From assembly GCA_012514855.1 (NCBI GenBank), contig JAAYZL010000377.1:1-6221 (forward strand): a stretch of DNA of 6,221 nucleotides, read 5' to 3'. The notes beneath the pieces were generated by a model. That model was not told the origin of the DNA. It saw only the letters and a program-made list of their open reading frames with translations, and did not search any database. Below, piece after piece: positions 5,191-6,221 of the stretch (position 1 is its first letter; every line of letters starts with the position of its first letter). Position numbers and translations under genes: made by a program. The stretch is from Clostridiales bacterium (lineage in GTDB: Bacteria; Bacillota_A; Clostridia; Christensenellales; Aristaeellaceae).

Positions 5191-6221
5191 TCAGAGGCTC
5201 TCCATCAATTTTTCCGCGTCCTTGCCGACGAGCGCGACCGATCCCGGAGCGCCCAAAATCCGCTTCGCGAGCGCGTTCACGCCCTCGAACGTCATCGCGT
5301 TGATCTGCTCGATGACCTCGTCCTCGGTGCGCGTGCGGTTGAGCAAGAGCAGCCTCCGCCCGGCGGCGTTCATCCGCGCGGCGGTGGATTCGAGGCCGAG
5401 GATGTAGCTCGCCTTCAGCTGCTCGCGCCCCATGTCGAACTCCTCGCGCGCCATGCCCTTCCCGGCGAGGTTTGCGATCTCCTCGCGCGCCATGTCGACG
5501 ACCGCCTTCAGGCAGTCCGGCCGCGTCGCCGCGTAGACCGAGAGCATGCCGCAGTCGGTGTAGGTGTTCGGGTAGCTGTAGATCGAGTAGGCCAAGCCCT
5601 TTTCCTCGCGGATCTTCTGGAACAGCCGCGAGGACATCGACCCGCCGAGCACGCTGTTGATCAGCGAAAACTCATAGGTCTCGTCCGCGCCGATCGGCAC
5701 GCCGGGGAAGCCCAGACAGACGTTCGCCTGCTCGATGTCCTTCTCGCGGAACAGGCGCGACGGCGCGACGGGATTCGTGCGGAAGTCCGAGAGCGGGCGC
5801 TGGCGCGTGTCCCAGCCGCCGAGGTGCTTCTCGGCCAAGTCGCACACCTGATTCCAGTCGTAGTTGCCCGCGAGCGCGAGCACCGCGCTTCCCGGCGCGT
5901 ACATGCACTTCCAGTAGGTGACCATGCCGTCGCGCGTGAAGCCCGAGACCGTCTCCTCGGTGCCGAGAATCGGGCGCGCGACCGGCTGATCGCCGAAGTG
6001 CGAGAGCATGATGAGCTCGTGCACGACGTCCTCGGGCGAATCCTCGGCCATCGCGATCTCCTCGATGACGACGCCCTTCTCCTTTTCGAGCTCGGCGGGG
6101 TCGAACTTCGGCGCGGTCGCGAGGTCGCTCAGCACGTCCATCGACAGCGGCAGGTGCTCGTCGACGACCTTCGCGTAGAAGCAGGTGCACTCCTTCGACG
6201 TGAACGCGTTGAGCTGCCCGC
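5191..6221 (-). CDS. M16 family zinc peptidase, YmxG-like (N-terminus beyond the window)
   Basis: The right edge cuts the gene; 342 residues of an expected 410-420 are visible and the frame is open to the edge. The visible part begins GQLNAFTSKECTCFYAKVVD, the conserved stretch that follows the inverted zinc motif HxxEH, so that motif and roughly the first 70-75 residues lie outside. The third zinc ligand is visible as the second Glu of VVIEEIAM (about visible residue 54), at the spacing expected from HxxEH. The C-terminal half has the domain-typical GLAYSIYSYPNTYTDCG, which matches the M16B substrate-cleft region. Known: M16 peptidases use two homologous halves to enclose and cut peptides; YmxG-type members are widespread in Firmicutes and have no settled substrate. 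The internal ATG at 6141 is not the start. A terminator follows, so this is the last gene of its transcript. Confidence 0.93.
   Translation of the reverse strand, partial: GQLNAFTSKECTCFYAKVVDEHLPLSMDVLSDLATAPKFDPAELEKEKGVVIEEIAMAEDSPEDVVHELIMLSHFGDQPVARPILGTEETVSGFTRDGMVTYWKCMYAPGSAVLALAGNYDWNQVCDLAEKHLGGWDTRQRPLSDFRTNPVAPSRLFREKDIEQANVCLGFPGVPIGADETYEFSLINSVLGGSMSSRLFQKIREEKGLAYSIYSYPNTYTDCGMLSVYAATRPDCLKAVVDMAREEIANLAGKGMAREEFDMGREQLKASYILGLESTAARMNAAGRRLLLLNRTRTEDEVIEQINAMTFEGVNALAKRILGAPGSVALVGKDAEKLMESL

Noticed and set aside
1..6221. CRISPR array, tRNA, rRNA, insertion sequence or prophage genes
   Set aside because: No regularly spaced repeats, no cloverleaf-like segment, and no transposase or integrase motif seen; the window is accounted for by five housekeeping or envelope genes, one HPr-like gene and short gaps.

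Overview
The window is GC-rich, and every gene I can support is on the minus strand, so the biology reads from right to left. The gene content suggests a Gram-positive, Firmicutes-type bacterium, most likely a high-GC member of the Clostridia: WhiA next to an HPr/Crh-like protein, a MurB that groups with it, a YtvI-type AI-2E family protein, and a YmxG-type M16 peptidase. The species cannot be named from this sequence alone.

Layout in the direction of transcription. (1) 6221-5191: C-terminal part of an M16 zinc peptidase, cut by the window edge, followed by a clear intrinsic terminator (5176-5149). (2) A short AT-rich gap holds a near-consensus vegetative promoter (TTTACA, 17 bp, TATAAT; 5104-5076). 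It drives a likely two-gene unit: a YtvI-like polytopic membrane protein (5032-3872) and, 27 bases later, an MBOAT-type O-acyltransferase of the AlgI/PatA kind (3844-2441). (3) A 301-base gap (2440-2140) has no gene but is rich in perfect inverted repeats, including three hairpins placed end to end with no spacer (2244-2312). (4) A tightly packed unit follows: murB (2139-1234), whiA overlapping it by one base (1234-278), and, 23 bases later, an HPr-domain protein (254 to the left edge) that lacks the phosphorylatable histidine but keeps the regulatory serine, like Crh.

Functionally, two groups concern the cell envelope. MurB makes UDP-MurNAc for peptidoglycan, and the MBOAT protein probably O-acylates an exported polymer. 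WhiA and the Crh-like protein link this to division and carbon-source regulation, as in the yvcJ-yvcK-whiA-crh cluster of Bacillus, except that the rapZ (yvcJ) and yvcK genes usually found there are absent between murB and whiA. Most of the window is ordinary housekeeping. The points worth a second look are the contiguous hairpin array, the HPr-like protein without its active-site His, the direct murB-whiA junction, and the MBOAT gene without an SGNH/DHHW partner beside it.
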